Shown: piece after piece, positions 51,593-60,368 of the stretch
Layout: every line of letters starts with the position of its first letter
Numbering within the stretch: position 1 is the stretch's first letter
From: Catenulispora yoronensis
Lineage (GTDB): Bacteria; Actinomycetota; Actinomycetes; Streptomycetales; Catenulisporaceae
Assembly (NCBI RefSeq): GCF_039531695.1
Contig: NZ_BAAAQN010000057.1
Location: 16,940 to 80,939, forward strand
Reading direction: 5' to 3'
Length of the DNA stretch: 64,000 nt
Program-made: the position numbers and the translations under genes
The notes under the pieces: generated by a model
Database searches by the model: none
What the model saw: only the letters and a program-made list of their open reading frames with translations
Told to the model about the DNA's origin: nothing

Positions 51593-52740
51593 GCGTCACC
51601 TCCGCGAAGGGCTTCCGCGCCTCGGGCGTCGCCGCCGGCCTCAAGGCCAGCGGCAACCCCGACCTGGCGCTGGTCGTCAACGACGGCCCGCTGCACGCCG
51701 CCGCCGGCGTCTTCACCTCCAACCGCGTCAAGGCCGCCCCGGTCCAGTGGTCCGAGCAGGTCCTCAAGGGCGGCACGGTCGCCGCCGTGGTGCTGAACTC
51801 CGGCGGCGCCAACGCCTGCACCGGCCCGGCCGGCTTCCAGGACACGCACAAGACCGCCGAGGAAGCCGCGGCCCTGCTCGACGTCTCCGCCGCCGAGATC
51901 GCCGTCTGCTCCACCGGCCTGATCGGCGTCCGCCTCCCGATGGACGCCCTGCTCGGCGGGCTCAAGACCGGCACCGCCGCGCTGACCGCCGACGGCGGGT
52001 TGGACGCCGCCACCGCCATCATGACCACCGACACCGTGTCCAAGACCGCCGAGGCGCACGGCTCCGGCTACACCGTCGGCGGCATGGCCAAGGGCGCCGG
52101 CATGCTGGCCCCCGGCCTGGCCACCATGCTCGTGGTCGTCACCACCGACGCCGCCGTCGAGGCCGAGGCCCTGGACACGGCGCTGCGCGCGGCCACCAGG
52201 GTCACCTTCGACCGCGTCGACTCCGACGGCTGCATGTCCACCAACGACACCGTCCTGCTGCTGGCCTCCGGCGCCTCCGAGGTCGTTCCGGACCCGGCCG
52301 AGTTCCAGCTCGTCGTCACCGCCGTCTGCGCCGACCTGGCCCGGCAGCTCATCGGCGACGCCGAGGGCGCCACCAAGGACATCGCCGTCGAGGTCGTCAA
52401 CGCCGCCAGCGAGGACGAGGCGGTGCAGGTCGCCAGGGCCGTGACCCGCAGCAACCTGTTCAAGTGCGCCATGTACGGCAACGACCCCAACTGGGGCCGC
52501 GTGCTCTCCGCCGTCGGCACCACCGACGCCCGGTTCGAGCCCGACCGGCTCTCCGTCGCCATCAACGGCGTCTGGGTCTGCCGCGACGGCGGCGTCGGCG
52601 ACGACCGCGACCTGGTCGACCTCACCGGCCGCGAGGTCACGGTCACCGTCGACCTGGCCGCCGGCGGCTCGGCCGCCACCGTCTGGACCAACGACCTGAC
52701 CCCCGGCTACGTCCACGAGAACTCGGCCTACTCCTCATGA
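51589..52740 (+). CDS. argJ: Glutamate N-acetyltransferase/amino-acid acetyltransferase (ArgJ)
   Basis: 383 residues, ATG 51589 after GGGAGTCGAACA. It recycles the acetyl group from N-acetylornithine to glutamate, and may also use acetyl-CoA. Signatures are KGFRASGVAAGLKASG, LNSGGANACTGPAGF, VCSTGLIGVRLPM, and the self-cleavage site GMLAPGLATMLVV with nucleophile Thr179. SNLFKCAMYGNDPNWGRVLS and the ending TPGYVHENSAYSS follow. The N-terminus is at the normal place. The stop overlaps argB (ATGA). Confidence 0.96.
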   Translation: MSVTSAKGFRASGVAAGLKASGNPDLALVVNDGPLHAAAGVFTSNRVKAAPVQWSEQVLKGGTVAAVVLNSGGANACTGPAGFQDTHKTAEEAAALLDVSAAEIAVCSTGLIGVRLPMDALLGGLKTGTAALTADGGLDAATAIMTTDTVSKTAEAHGSGYTVGGMAKGAGMLAPGLATMLVVVTTDAAVEAEALDTALRAATRVTFDRVDSDGCMSTNDTVLLLASGASEVVPDPAEFQLVVTAVCADLARQLIGDAEGATKDIAVEVVNAASEDEAVQVARAVTRSNLFKCAMYGNDPNWGRVLSAVGTTDARFEPDRLSVAINGVWVCRDGGVGDDRDLVDLTGREVTVTVDLAAGGSAATVWTNDLTPGYVHENSAYSS

Positions 52741-53720
52741 GCACCATGCACAGCGGCGTGGAGGCCGCCGAGGCCGCCGCCGTCTCCGAAGCCGCCGCGG
52801 CGGAAGCCGAGGCCGAGGCCGCGGCCGCCACCAGCGCCAAGACCCGCAAGCACGAGGCCCTGGCCAAGGCCGGCATCCTCACCGAGGCCCTGCCCTGGCT
52901 GTCCGCCCTGCACGGCAAGACCGTCGTGGTGAAGTTCGGCGGCAACGCCATGATCGACGACGAGCTCAAGGCCGCCTTCGCCAAGGACATCGTGTTCCTG
53001 CGCTACGCCGGCCTGCGCCCGGTCGTCGTGCACGGCGGCGGCCCGCAGATCAACGCCCAGCTGGACCGGCTCGGCATCGAGCACCGGTTCGCCGGCGGCC
53101 TGCGGGTCACCACCGACGAGACCATGGACGTGGTCCGCATGGTCCTCACCGGCCAGGTGCAGCGCGACATCGTCGGCCTGATCAACACCCACGGCCCGTT
53201 CGCCGTCGGCATGTCCGGCGAGGACGCCGACACCATGAAGGCGGTCAAGCGCCACGGCGTGGTCGACGGCGAACCGGTCGACATCGGCCGGGTCGGCGAC
53301 GTCGTGGCTGTCGACGCCGGCGCCGTGCGCGCCCTGCTCGACGACGGCCGCATCCCGGTCGTGTCCTCCATCGCCCGCGCCGCCGACGGCACCGGCGTCT
53401 ACAACGTCAACGCCGACACCGCCGCCGCGGCGCTCGCCGTCGGCCTGGGCGCCGAGAAGCTGGTGGTCCTGACCGACGTCGAGGGCTTGTACGCGGACTG
53501 GCCGGCCTCCGACGAGCTGATCAGCAGGCTGAGCGCCGACGCGCTGGCCGGGCTGCTGCCCACGCTGTCCTCCGGCATGGTGCCGAAGATGGAGGCCTGC
53601 CTGCGGGCCGTGCGCGGGGGCGTGCCGCGGGCCCACGTGCTGGACGGCCGCGTCCCGCACGCGCTGCTGCTGGAAGTCTTCACCGACGAGGGGATCGGAA
53701 CGATGGTGGTGCCGGAATGA
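52737..53720 (+). CDS. argB: Acetylglutamate kinase
   Basis: 327 residues from ATG 52737. An unusual N-terminal 38 residues of Ala/Glu precede the fold. The kinase core shows TVVVKFGGNAMIDDEL, RPVVVHGGGPQINAQLDRLG, GLRVTTDETMDVVRMVLTGQ, VGMSGEDADTMKA, YNVNADTAAAALAVGLGAEK, and VPKMEACLRAVRGGVPRAHV. It phosphorylates N-acetylglutamate and is the usual arginine feedback target. An ATGA overlap with argD follows. If the extension is real it may affect the N-terminal helix used for hexamer formation and feedback. Confidence 0.96.
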   Translation: MSTMHSGVEAAEAAAVSEAAAAEAEAEAAAATSAKTRKHEALAKAGILTEALPWLSALHGKTVVVKFGGNAMIDDELKAAFAKDIVFLRYAGLRPVVVHGGGPQINAQLDRLGIEHRFAGGLRVTTDETMDVVRMVLTGQVQRDIVGLINTHGPFAVGMSGEDADTMKAVKRHGVVDGEPVDIGRVGDVVAVDAGAVRALLDDGRIPVVSSIARAADGTGVYNVNADTAAAALAVGLGAEKLVVLTDVEGLYADWPASDELISRLSADALAGLLPTLSSGMVPKMEACLRAVRGGVPRAHVLDGRVPHALLLEVFTDEGIGTMVVPE

Positions 53721-55153
53721 GCGCGGTCGACACCCAGCCGGGCACCGGGCTGGACGAGCCCGGCGCCGAGGGCGCCCTGCCCGTCGTCGAGCCCGGATAC
53801 GGCGCGGCCTGGACCGAGCGCTACGGCTCCGCCCTGATGAACACCTTCGGCACGCCGCAGCGCGTCCTGGTCCGCGGCGAGGGCGCCTACGTCTGGGACG
53901 CCGACGGCAACCGCTACCTGGACCTGCTGGCCGGCATCGCGGTCAACGCGCTGGGCCACGCCCACCCGCTGATCGTGCAGGCCGTCACCACCCAGCTCAC
54001 CACCCTGGGCCACATCTCCAACTTCTTCGCCTCGGCCCCGCAGATCGTGCTGGCCGAACGGCTGGTGGAGCTGCTCGGGCACGCCAACGGCACCGACGCC
54101 CGGGTGTACTTCTGCAACTCCGGCGCCGAGGCCAACGAGGCCGCGTTCAAGGCCGCGCGCCGCACCGGCCGGACCAAGATGGTCTCCACCGAGGGCTCGT
54201 TCCACGGCCGCACCATGGGCGCGCTCGCGCTCACCGGCAAGGCCGCCATCCGCGAGCCGTTCGAACCGCTGCCGGGCGAGGTGACCTTCGTCCCCTATGG
54301 CGACGTCGCAGCGCTCGAAGCCGCCGTGGACGACGACACCGCCGCGTTCATCGTCGAGCCGATCCAGGGCGAGAAGGGCGTCGTCCCGGCGCCGCCCGGC
54401 TACCTGGAGGCGGCCCGCGAGATCACCGCTCGGCACGGCGCGCTGCTGATCCTCGACGAGATCCAGACCGGCATCGGCCGTACCGGCAAGTGGTTCGGCC
54501 ACAGCGGTACCGGCGTGGTCCCGGACCTGGTCACGCTGGCCAAGGGCCTGGGCGGTGGGATGCCGATCGGGGCCTGCGTGGGCCTGGGCCGGGCGGCGGC
54601 CCTGCTCACCCCGGGACAGCACGGCTCCACCTACGCCGGCAACCCGGTGGCCTGCGCCGCCGGCCTGGCGGTGCTGCACGCCATCGAGCGCGACGCGATC
54701 TTGGAGAACGTCACCGAGGTCGGCGCGCACCTGACGGCCGGCATCATCGGGCTCGACCACCCGGCCGTGGCCGGCGTGCGCGGCGAGGGGCTGCTGCTGG
54801 CGATCATGCTGACCGTCCCGCACTCCGCCGAGGTCGCCCGGGCCGCGCTGGCCGCCGGGTTCATCATCAACGCCCCGGCGCCGGACGCCATCCGGCTGGC
54901 CCCGCCGCTGATCCTCACGGTGGCGCAGGCCGACGACTTCCTGGCCGCGCTGCCCGCCTTGCTCGACGTCGCCTTGGACGCGGCCGCCGATGCTGCCGAT
55001 GCCGCCGGTGCTGCCGACGCCGCCGAAGGTCCCGGCGCCGCCGCCCAGAACCCCGACCCGGAGCCGGGCCCGGAGCCCGCGCAGAGCCCTGACCAGGACT
55101 CCGCGCAGAGCACCGCCCAGACCCCTGACCAGACCCCCGACAAGGACGCCTGA
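53717..55153 (+). CDS. argD: Acetylornithine aminotransferase
   Basis: 478 residues, ATG 53717 overlapping argB. A class III PLP aminotransferase: YLDLLAGIAVNALGHAHPLI, YFCNSGAEANEAAFKAAR, FHGRTMGALALTGK, FIVEPIQGEKGVVPAPPGYL, LLILDEIQTGIGRTGKWFGH, TLAKGLGGGMPIGACV (PLP-Lys), and STYAGNPVACAAGLAVL. The fold ends near residue 420. A 60-residue Ala/Asp/Pro/Gln tail (AADAADAAGAADAAEGPG) extends the usual length of about 400. It transfers an amino group from glutamate to the acetylated semialdehyde. Confidence 0.96.
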   Translation: MSAVDTQPGTGLDEPGAEGALPVVEPGYGAAWTERYGSALMNTFGTPQRVLVRGEGAYVWDADGNRYLDLLAGIAVNALGHAHPLIVQAVTTQLTTLGHISNFFASAPQIVLAERLVELLGHANGTDARVYFCNSGAEANEAAFKAARRTGRTKMVSTEGSFHGRTMGALALTGKAAIREPFEPLPGEVTFVPYGDVAALEAAVDDDTAAFIVEPIQGEKGVVPAPPGYLEAAREITARHGALLILDEIQTGIGRTGKWFGHSGTGVVPDLVTLAKGLGGGMPIGACVGLGRAAALLTPGQHGSTYAGNPVACAAGLAVLHAIERDAILENVTEVGAHLTAGIIGLDHPAVAGVRGEGLLLAIMLTVPHSAEVARAALAAGFIINAPAPDAIRLAPPLILTVAQADDFLAALPALLDVALDAAADAADAAGAADAAEGPGAAAQNPDPEPGPEPAQSPDQDSAQSTAQTPDQTPDKDA

Positions 55154-55157
55154 GCCC

Positions 55158-56081
55158 ATGGTCCGCCACTTCCTCCGCGACGACGACCTGACCCCCGCCG
55201 AGCAGGCCCGGGTCCTGGACCTCGCCGCCGCCTTCAAGAAGGCCCCGCTGGACCACCAGATCCTGTCCGGGCCCAAGGCCGTGGCCGTGATCTTCGACAA
55301 GCCCTCGACCCGCACCCGGGTGTCCTTCAGCGTCGGCGTCGCCCAGCTCGGCGGCTACCCGCTGGTCATCGACTCCGCCACCAGCCAGCTCGGCCGCGGC
55401 GAGGAGCTCGGCGACACCGCCAAGGTGCTGGAGCGGCAGGTCGAGGCGATAGTGTGGCGCACCTTCAGCCAGTCCCGGATCGAGGAGCTGGCCGCCGCCA
55501 GCGCGGTGCCGGTCGTCAACGCCCTGACCGACGACTTCCACCCCTGCCAGATCCTGGCCGACCTGCAGACGGTGCGCGAGCACAAGGGCGCCCTGGCCGG
55601 GCTCACCATGACCTACCTCGGCGACAGCGCCAACAACATGGCCCACTCCTACCTGCTGGGCGGCGCCACCGCCGGCATGCACGTCCGGGTCGCCGGGCCC
55701 GAGGGCTACCCGCCGCGCGCCGACATCCTGGCCGACGCCGTCCGCATCGCCGAGGCCACCGGCGGCTCGGCGACCTTCACCACCGACCTCGCCGAGGCCT
55801 GCGTCGGCGCCGACATCCTGGTCACCGACACCTGGGTGTCCATGGGCCAGGAAGAGGAGAAGGCCGAGCGGACCCGGGTCTTCCAGCCGTACGCTCTGGA
55901 CGAGGTCGCGCTGGCGTTCGCCGCGCCGGACGCCATCGTCCTGCACTGCCTTCCGGCCTACCGCGGCTACGAGATCTCGGCCGCGGTCATCGACGGCCCG
56001 CAGAGTGTGGTCTGGGACGAGGCCGAGAACCGGCTCCACGCGCAGAAGGCCCTGCTCGCGTTCCTCCTGGAGTCTTCATGA
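55158..56081 (+). CDS. argF: Ornithine carbamoyltransferase
   Basis: 307 residues, ATG 55158, four nt after argD. Carbamoyl-phosphate site FDKPSTRTRVSFSVG; HPCQILADLQTVREHKG (ornithine/CP loop), MTYLGDSANNMAHSYLLGG, WVSMGQEEEKAERTRVFQPY, and IVLHCLPAYRGYEIS (Cys of the HCLP motif). It makes citrulline. Standard length; the stop overlaps argR by ATGA. Confidence 0.97.
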   Translation: MVRHFLRDDDLTPAEQARVLDLAAAFKKAPLDHQILSGPKAVAVIFDKPSTRTRVSFSVGVAQLGGYPLVIDSATSQLGRGEELGDTAKVLERQVEAIVWRTFSQSRIEELAAASAVPVVNALTDDFHPCQILADLQTVREHKGALAGLTMTYLGDSANNMAHSYLLGGATAGMHVRVAGPEGYPPRADILADAVRIAEATGGSATFTTDLAEACVGADILVTDTWVSMGQEEEKAERTRVFQPYALDEVALAFAAPDAIVLHCLPAYRGYEISAAVIDGPQSVVWDEAENRLHAQKALLAFLLESS

Positions 56082-56584
56082 GCGAAGCCACGGTCCCGCA
56101 GACCCGCACCGCACGCCACCAGCGCATCGCTCTGCTGCTGGAGCGGCACTCGGTGCGGTCGCAGGCCGAGCTGGGCCGGCTGCTGGCCGAGGACGGCCTG
56201 TCGGTCACCCAGGCCACGCTCTCGCGCGACCTGGACGAGCTCGGCGCCGTGCGGGTCCGCGACGGCGCGGGCAGCCTGGTCTACGCGATCCCGGCCGAGG
56301 GCGGCGACCGCACCCCGGTCGCCGCGCAGGCCGAACCGGTCTTCGAGCAGCGGCTGCACCGGCTGCTCGGGGAGCTGATGGTCAGCGCCGAGTCCTCGGC
56401 GAACCTGGTGGTGCTGCGCACCCCGCCGGGCGCGGCGCAGTTCCTGGCCAGCGCGTTCGACCGGGCCGCCGTCGCCGAGATCCTGGGCAGCATCGCCGGC
56501 GACGACACGGTGCTGCTGATCAGCCGCGACCCGGCCGGCGGCGCCGCCCTGGCGGCGAAACTGCTGGCCGCGGCCGAGAATTGA
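56078..56584 (+). CDS. argR: Arginine repressor
   Basis: 168 residues, ATG 56078. The N-terminal winged helix (ARHQRIALLLERHSVRSQAE, LSVTQATLSRDLDELGAVRV) carries the SR recognition motif. The C-terminal hexamerisation and arginine-binding domain shows VVLRTPPGAAQFLASAFDRA and ILGSIAGDDTVLLISR with the GDDT arginine site. With arginine it should repress the arg promoter at 50316. It lies within the operon it would control. Confidence 0.96.
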   Translation: MSEATVPQTRTARHQRIALLLERHSVRSQAELGRLLAEDGLSVTQATLSRDLDELGAVRVRDGAGSLVYAIPAEGGDRTPVAAQAEPVFEQRLHRLLGELMVSAESSANLVVLRTPPGAAQFLASAFDRAAVAEILGSIAGDDTVLLISRDPAGGAALAAKLLAAAEN

Positions 56585-56677
56585 CCCGCGGGAAACCTCC
56601 CGCCGCAACGATGAGAACACCCACCCCGGAATCCCAGCCCCACAGCTGGAACCAGCGATAGCAAGGAGCAGAAGGAC

Positions 56678-57874
56678 ATGGCTGAGAAGGTGGTGCTCGC
56701 CTACTCCGGCGGCCTGGACACCTCGGTGTGCATCGGCTGGATCGCCGAGCAGACCGGCGCGGAGGTCATCGCCGTGGCGGTCGACGTCGGCCAGGGCGGC
56801 GAGGACCTGGAGGAGATCCGCAAGCGGGCCCTGGCCTGCGGCGCGGTCGAGGCCGAGGTCGCCGACGCGCGCGACGAGTTCGCCGAGGAGTACTGCGTCC
56901 CGGCGCTGAAGGCCAACGCGCTCTACCAGGACCGCTACCCGCTGGTGTCGTCGCTGTCGCGGCCCACCATCGTCAAGCACCTGGCGGCCGCAGCCAAGAA
57001 GCACGGCGCCACCACCGTCGCCCACGGCTGCACCGGCAAGGGCAACGACCAGGTCCGCTTCGAGGTCGGCATCGCCTCGCTGGCGCCGGAGCTCAAGTGC
57101 ATCGCCCCGGTCCGCGACTACGGCATGACCCGCGACAAGGCCATCGCCTTCGCCGAGGTCAACGGCCTGCCGATCGAGACCACGAAGAAGAACCCGTACT
57201 CGATCGACCAGAACCTGTGGGGCAAGGCCGTGGAGACCGGCTTCCTGGAGGACATCTGGAACGGCCCGATCGAGGACCTGTATTCCTACACCCAGGACCC
57301 GGCCGCCGCCCGCGAGCCCGACGAGGTCGTCATCACCTTCACCAAGGGCGTCCCGACCGCCATCGACGGCAAGCCGGTGACGCCGCTGGAGGCCATCCTG
57401 GAGATGAACCGCCGGGCCGGCGCCCAGGGCGTGGGCCGGATCGACATGGTCGAGGACCGCCTGGTCGGCATCAAGAGCCGCGAGGTCTACGAGGCGCCCG
57501 GCGCCATCGCCCTGATCGTCGCGCACCAGGAGCTGGAGAACGTCACCGTCGAGCGCGAGCTGGCCCGGTTCAAGCGCACCGTGGACCAGCGCTGGGGCGA
57601 GCTGGTCTACGACGGCCTGTGGTTCTCGCCGCTGAAGCGGGCCCTGGACGGATTCATCGACGAGGCCAACGAGCACGTCTCCGGCGACATCCGGATGACC
57701 CTGCACGGCGGCCGCGCGGTGGTCACCGGCCGCCGCAGCGGCGAGTCGCTCTACGACTTCAACCTGGCCACCTACGACACCGGCGACGTCTTCGACCAGT
57801 CCCTGGCCAAGGGCTTCATCGAGCTGTTCGGCCTGCCGTCGAAGATCGCCGCCAAGCGCGACCTGGGCAAGTGA
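56678..57874 (+). CDS. argG: Argininosuccinate synthase
   Basis: 398 residues, ATG 56678 behind AAGGAGCAGAAGGAC. ATP pyrophosphatase loop VVLAYSGGLDTSVCIGWI, then VAHGCTGKGNDQVRFEVG, NPYSIDQNLWGKAVETGFL, and GRIDMVEDRLVGIKSREVYE. It joins citrulline and aspartate. It is 93 nt after argR, so a separate promoter is possible, although none is clear. Confidence 0.97.
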   Translation: MAEKVVLAYSGGLDTSVCIGWIAEQTGAEVIAVAVDVGQGGEDLEEIRKRALACGAVEAEVADARDEFAEEYCVPALKANALYQDRYPLVSSLSRPTIVKHLAAAAKKHGATTVAHGCTGKGNDQVRFEVGIASLAPELKCIAPVRDYGMTRDKAIAFAEVNGLPIETTKKNPYSIDQNLWGKAVETGFLEDIWNGPIEDLYSYTQDPAAAREPDEVVITFTKGVPTAIDGKPVTPLEAILEMNRRAGAQGVGRIDMVEDRLVGIKSREVYEAPGAIALIVAHQELENVTVERELARFKRTVDQRWGELVYDGLWFSPLKRALDGFIDEANEHVSGDIRMTLHGGRAVVTGRRSGESLYDFNLATYDTGDVFDQSLAKGFIELFGLPSKIAAKRDLGK

Positions 57875-58041
57875 GCCCGGGGCCGGCGGGCCGGGGACGG
57901 GACCGGTCCCGGGGGTAGTCCGGGCTAGGGTCCTTGCTCGGGTCCGCTGGTCCTCCGGTCTCCGGTCTTTTCGGTCCTGCCCGGCGAGCCGGTCGTTCCG
58001 GACCCACAACAGCTTGTAGTCGATATCCGCGTACACCTCCC

Positions 58042-58069
58042 GGCCGCCGGTTCCCCCGAGCCGGCGGCC
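58042..58069. promoter_or_regulatory. Hairpin in argG-argH gap
   Basis: GGCCGCCGG-N10-CCGGCGGCC is a perfect 9-bp stem 35 nt upstream of argH. There is no T-run. It may stabilise or block the argH leader, or partly terminate after argG. The rest of the 229-nt gap is GC-rich without a gene. Confidence 0.4.
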
Positions 58070-58103
58070 CGGAGGCAGCACCCGAAGGTAGAAACGGCGA
58101 GGA

Positions 58104-59525
58104 ATGATGAGCAGCCCGGAACCCACCCTGCGGCTTTGGGGCGGACGGTTCAGCGGCGGACCGTCGGAGGCGCTCGCGGCGCTGTCGGCGTCCGTGCACT
58201 TCGACTGGCGCCTGGCCCGCTACGACCTGGCCGGCTCGCGCGCCCACGCCCGGGTGCTGCACCGCGCCGGGTTGCTGGACCAGGCGGACCTGGCCGCGAT
58301 GTTGGCCGGTCTTGACGCGTTGGAGGCCGACGTGGTCTCCGGGGACTTCGTGGCCACCGTCGCCGACGAGGACTGCCACACCGCGCTGGAGCGTGGCCTG
58401 GTGGAGCGGCTCGGTGCCGAGCTCGGTGGCCGGCTGCGGGCCGGTCGCAGCCGCAACGACCAGATCGCCACCCTGTTCCGGATGTATCTGCGCGACCACG
58501 CCCGGCAGCTCGCCGGCCTGCTCGCGGACCTCCAGCAGGCGCTGATCGACCAGGCCGCGGCCCACCTGGACGTCGCCATGCCCGGCCGCACCCACCTGCA
58601 GCACGCCCAGCCGGTGCTGTTCGCGCACCACATCCTCGCGCACGCCCAGGCCCTGTCCCGGGACGCCGAGCGGCTGCGGGACTGGGACAAGCGCGCCGAC
58701 GTCTCCCCGTACGGCTCCGGCGCCCTGGCCGGCTCCTCGCTCGGCCTGGACCCCGAGGCGGTCGCCGCCGACCTGGGCTTCTCGGCCAGCGCCGCCAACT
58801 CCATCGACGGCACCGCGGCGCGCGACTTCGCCGCCGAGTTCGCCTTCGTCACCGCGATGATCGGCGTCGACGTCTCCCGGATCGCCGAGGAGATCATCCT
58901 GTGGACCACGAAGGAGTTCTCCTTCGTGACCCTGGACGACGCCTTCGCCACCGGCTCCTCGATCATGCCGCAGAAGAAGAACCCGGACATCGCCGAGCTG
59001 GCCCGCGGCAAGTCCGGGCGGCTGATCGGCAACCTGTCCGGCCTGCTGGCCACCCTCAAGGCCCTGCCCCTGGCCTACAACCGGGACCTGCAGGAGGACA
59101 AGGAGCCGGTGTTCGACTCCGTCGACACCCTGGAGGTCCTGCTCCCGGCCTTCACCGGCATGATCGCGACGATGACCGTGCACGGCGGCCGGATGGCCGA
59201 GCTCGCCCCGGCCGGCTTCTCGCTGGCCACCGACGTCGCCGAGTGGCTGGTCCGGCAGGGCGTGCCGTTCCGCGTCGCGCACGAGGTGGCCGGCGCCTCG
59301 GTCCGCTACTGCGAGCAGCGGGACATCACCCTGGAGGAGCTGACCGACGAGCAGCTCGCGGAGATCTCCCCGCTGCTGACCCCGGCGGTGAAGGACGTGC
59401 TGACCGTCGAGGGGTCGCTGGCCTCGCGCGACGGCCGCGGCGGCACCGCGCCCAAGCGGGTCGCCGAACAGCTCGACGCGCTGGTGGCGGACGTCGCCGG
59501 GCAGCGGGAGTGGGCCGCCGGCTGA
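58104..59525 (+). CDS. argH: Argininosuccinate lyase
   Basis: 473 residues, ATG 58104 with GGCGAGGA (a second ATG follows at 58107). The fumarase/aspartase-superfamily signature is GSSIMPQKKNPDIAELARGK. Other blocks are LWGGRFSGGPSEALAALSAS, AGRSRNDQIATLFRMYLRD, MPGRTHLQHAQPVLFAHHIL, and GSGALAGSSLGLDPEAV. It releases arginine and fumarate. Last gene of the arginine cluster, followed by a clear terminator. Confidence 0.97.
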   Translation: MMSSPEPTLRLWGGRFSGGPSEALAALSASVHFDWRLARYDLAGSRAHARVLHRAGLLDQADLAAMLAGLDALEADVVSGDFVATVADEDCHTALERGLVERLGAELGGRLRAGRSRNDQIATLFRMYLRDHARQLAGLLADLQQALIDQAAAHLDVAMPGRTHLQHAQPVLFAHHILAHAQALSRDAERLRDWDKRADVSPYGSGALAGSSLGLDPEAVAADLGFSASAANSIDGTAARDFAAEFAFVTAMIGVDVSRIAEEIILWTTKEFSFVTLDDAFATGSSIMPQKKNPDIAELARGKSGRLIGNLSGLLATLKALPLAYNRDLQEDKEPVFDSVDTLEVLLPAFTGMIATMTVHGGRMAELAPAGFSLATDVAEWLVRQGVPFRVAHEVAGASVRYCEQRDITLEELTDEQLAEISPLLTPAVKDVLTVEGSLASRDGRGGTAPKRVAEQLDALVADVAGQREWAAG

Positions 59526-59550
59526 CGGCTTCTGGACGACTTCGTGCAAG

Positions 59551-59586
59551 AAGCGCCGCCGACGATGGCATGTCGGCGGCGCTTTG
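59551..59586 (+). terminator. Terminator after argH
   Basis: AAGCGCCGCCGAC-N8-GTCGGCGGCGCTT is a 13-bp perfect stem ending in TTT, 26 nt past the argH stop. Confidence 0.85.
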
Positions 59587-59644
59587 GGCATTCTTAGAAG
59601 TCATGTCTGACTAAAAGGCATGTCGGCGTGAAAGGGGGAGCGCT

Positions 59645-60169
59645 GTGCGGACAAAAGACCACTCGCGGGGCCACGGCGGGTACGGCGACGCACCGGAGGA
59701 ACCGTGGTCGGAGATCGTGCCGGGACTGTGGATGGGAGGCCACGAGTACATCGGCGCGGACGGGATGTGGACCGAGGCGGTCGTCGTCGACGAGTTCGAC
59801 GCGGTCTACAGCCTGCACAATCGGGAAGGACACGGACCGGCGGACGGCGTCGACCACCATGTGCTGGAGGTCCCGGACGACGCCCTCACCGCAGAACAGA
59901 TCCGTGCCGTGGAGGAGTTCGCGGCCGCCGCGCAGCGGGACTTCGCCGCGCGGCGACTGGTGTTGGTGCGATGCCGAGCCGGAATGAACCGCTCGGGGCT
60001 GGTCGTCGCATCTGTGTTGATCCGGAGCGGCTTCACGCCGCGCGACGCTATAGCGACGATCCGCAGGCAGCGCGCGGCGCGGGCGCTGAACAACGAGCAC
60101 TTCGTCGCTTACCTGGAAACCGGGCTGGATCTCGCAGCCCAACTCACCGGGCTCGGCGCGGCGGAGTAG
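59645..60169 (+). CDS. Dual-specificity-type protein phosphatase
   Basis: 174 residues, GTG 59645 after GGGGGAGCGCT. The cysteine phosphatase loop is VRCRAGMNRSGLVVA (C-X5-R with following Ser) near residues 118-132. The general-acid Asp is probably in the EVPDDALT loop. N-terminal EIVPGLWMGGHEY and FDAVYSLHNREG match the dual-specificity fold. The C-terminal helix is AIATIRRQRAARALNNEHFV. It probably dephosphorylates Ser/Thr/Tyr in the cytoplasm; the partner kinase is not in the window. A decayed copy of its last 27 codons follows. Confidence 0.88.
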   Translation: MRTKDHSRGHGGYGDAPEEPWSEIVPGLWMGGHEYIGADGMWTEAVVVDEFDAVYSLHNREGHGPADGVDHHVLEVPDDALTAEQIRAVEEFAAAAQRDFAARRLVLVRCRAGMNRSGLVVASVLIRSGFTPRDAIATIRRQRAARALNNEHFVAYLETGLDLAAQLTGLGAAE

Positions 60170-60174
60170 TAGGG

Positions 60175-60254
60175 CGCGCGGGGCGAGCGCTTAGCAACGA
60201 GCGCTCCGTCGCCTAGGTGGAAACGAGCCAGACAACCGCGGCCCAGCTCATAGA
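60175..60254 (+). pseudogene. Decayed tandem copy of the phosphatase 3' end
   Basis: The bases after the phosphatase stop align with its own end (60070-60150). The in-frame reading RALSNERSVA, stop, VETSQTTAAQLIE mirrors RALNNEHFVAYLETGLDLAA. About three quarters of bases match and a TAG interrupts it. A partial tandem duplication that has since drifted is the simplest reading. Confidence 0.65.
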
Positions 60255-60286
60255 GGTTGATGTCGGACTGAATGAGCTGGGCTGCG
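60237..60286. terminator. Hairpin between phosphatase and esterase genes
   Basis: CGCGGCCCAGCTCAT-N20-ATGAGCTGGGCTGCG is a 15-bp stem with one G-U-type mismatch between convergent genes. Further on, four ACGGCTG heptamers run from about 60318 to 60346. Confidence 0.55.
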
Positions 60287-60368
60287 GGACGGCTGACCGC
60301 TGGCAACTGCTGACTGTGGACGGCTGACGGCTGACGGCTGACGGCTGGCAACTGTTGACTGCTGACCG

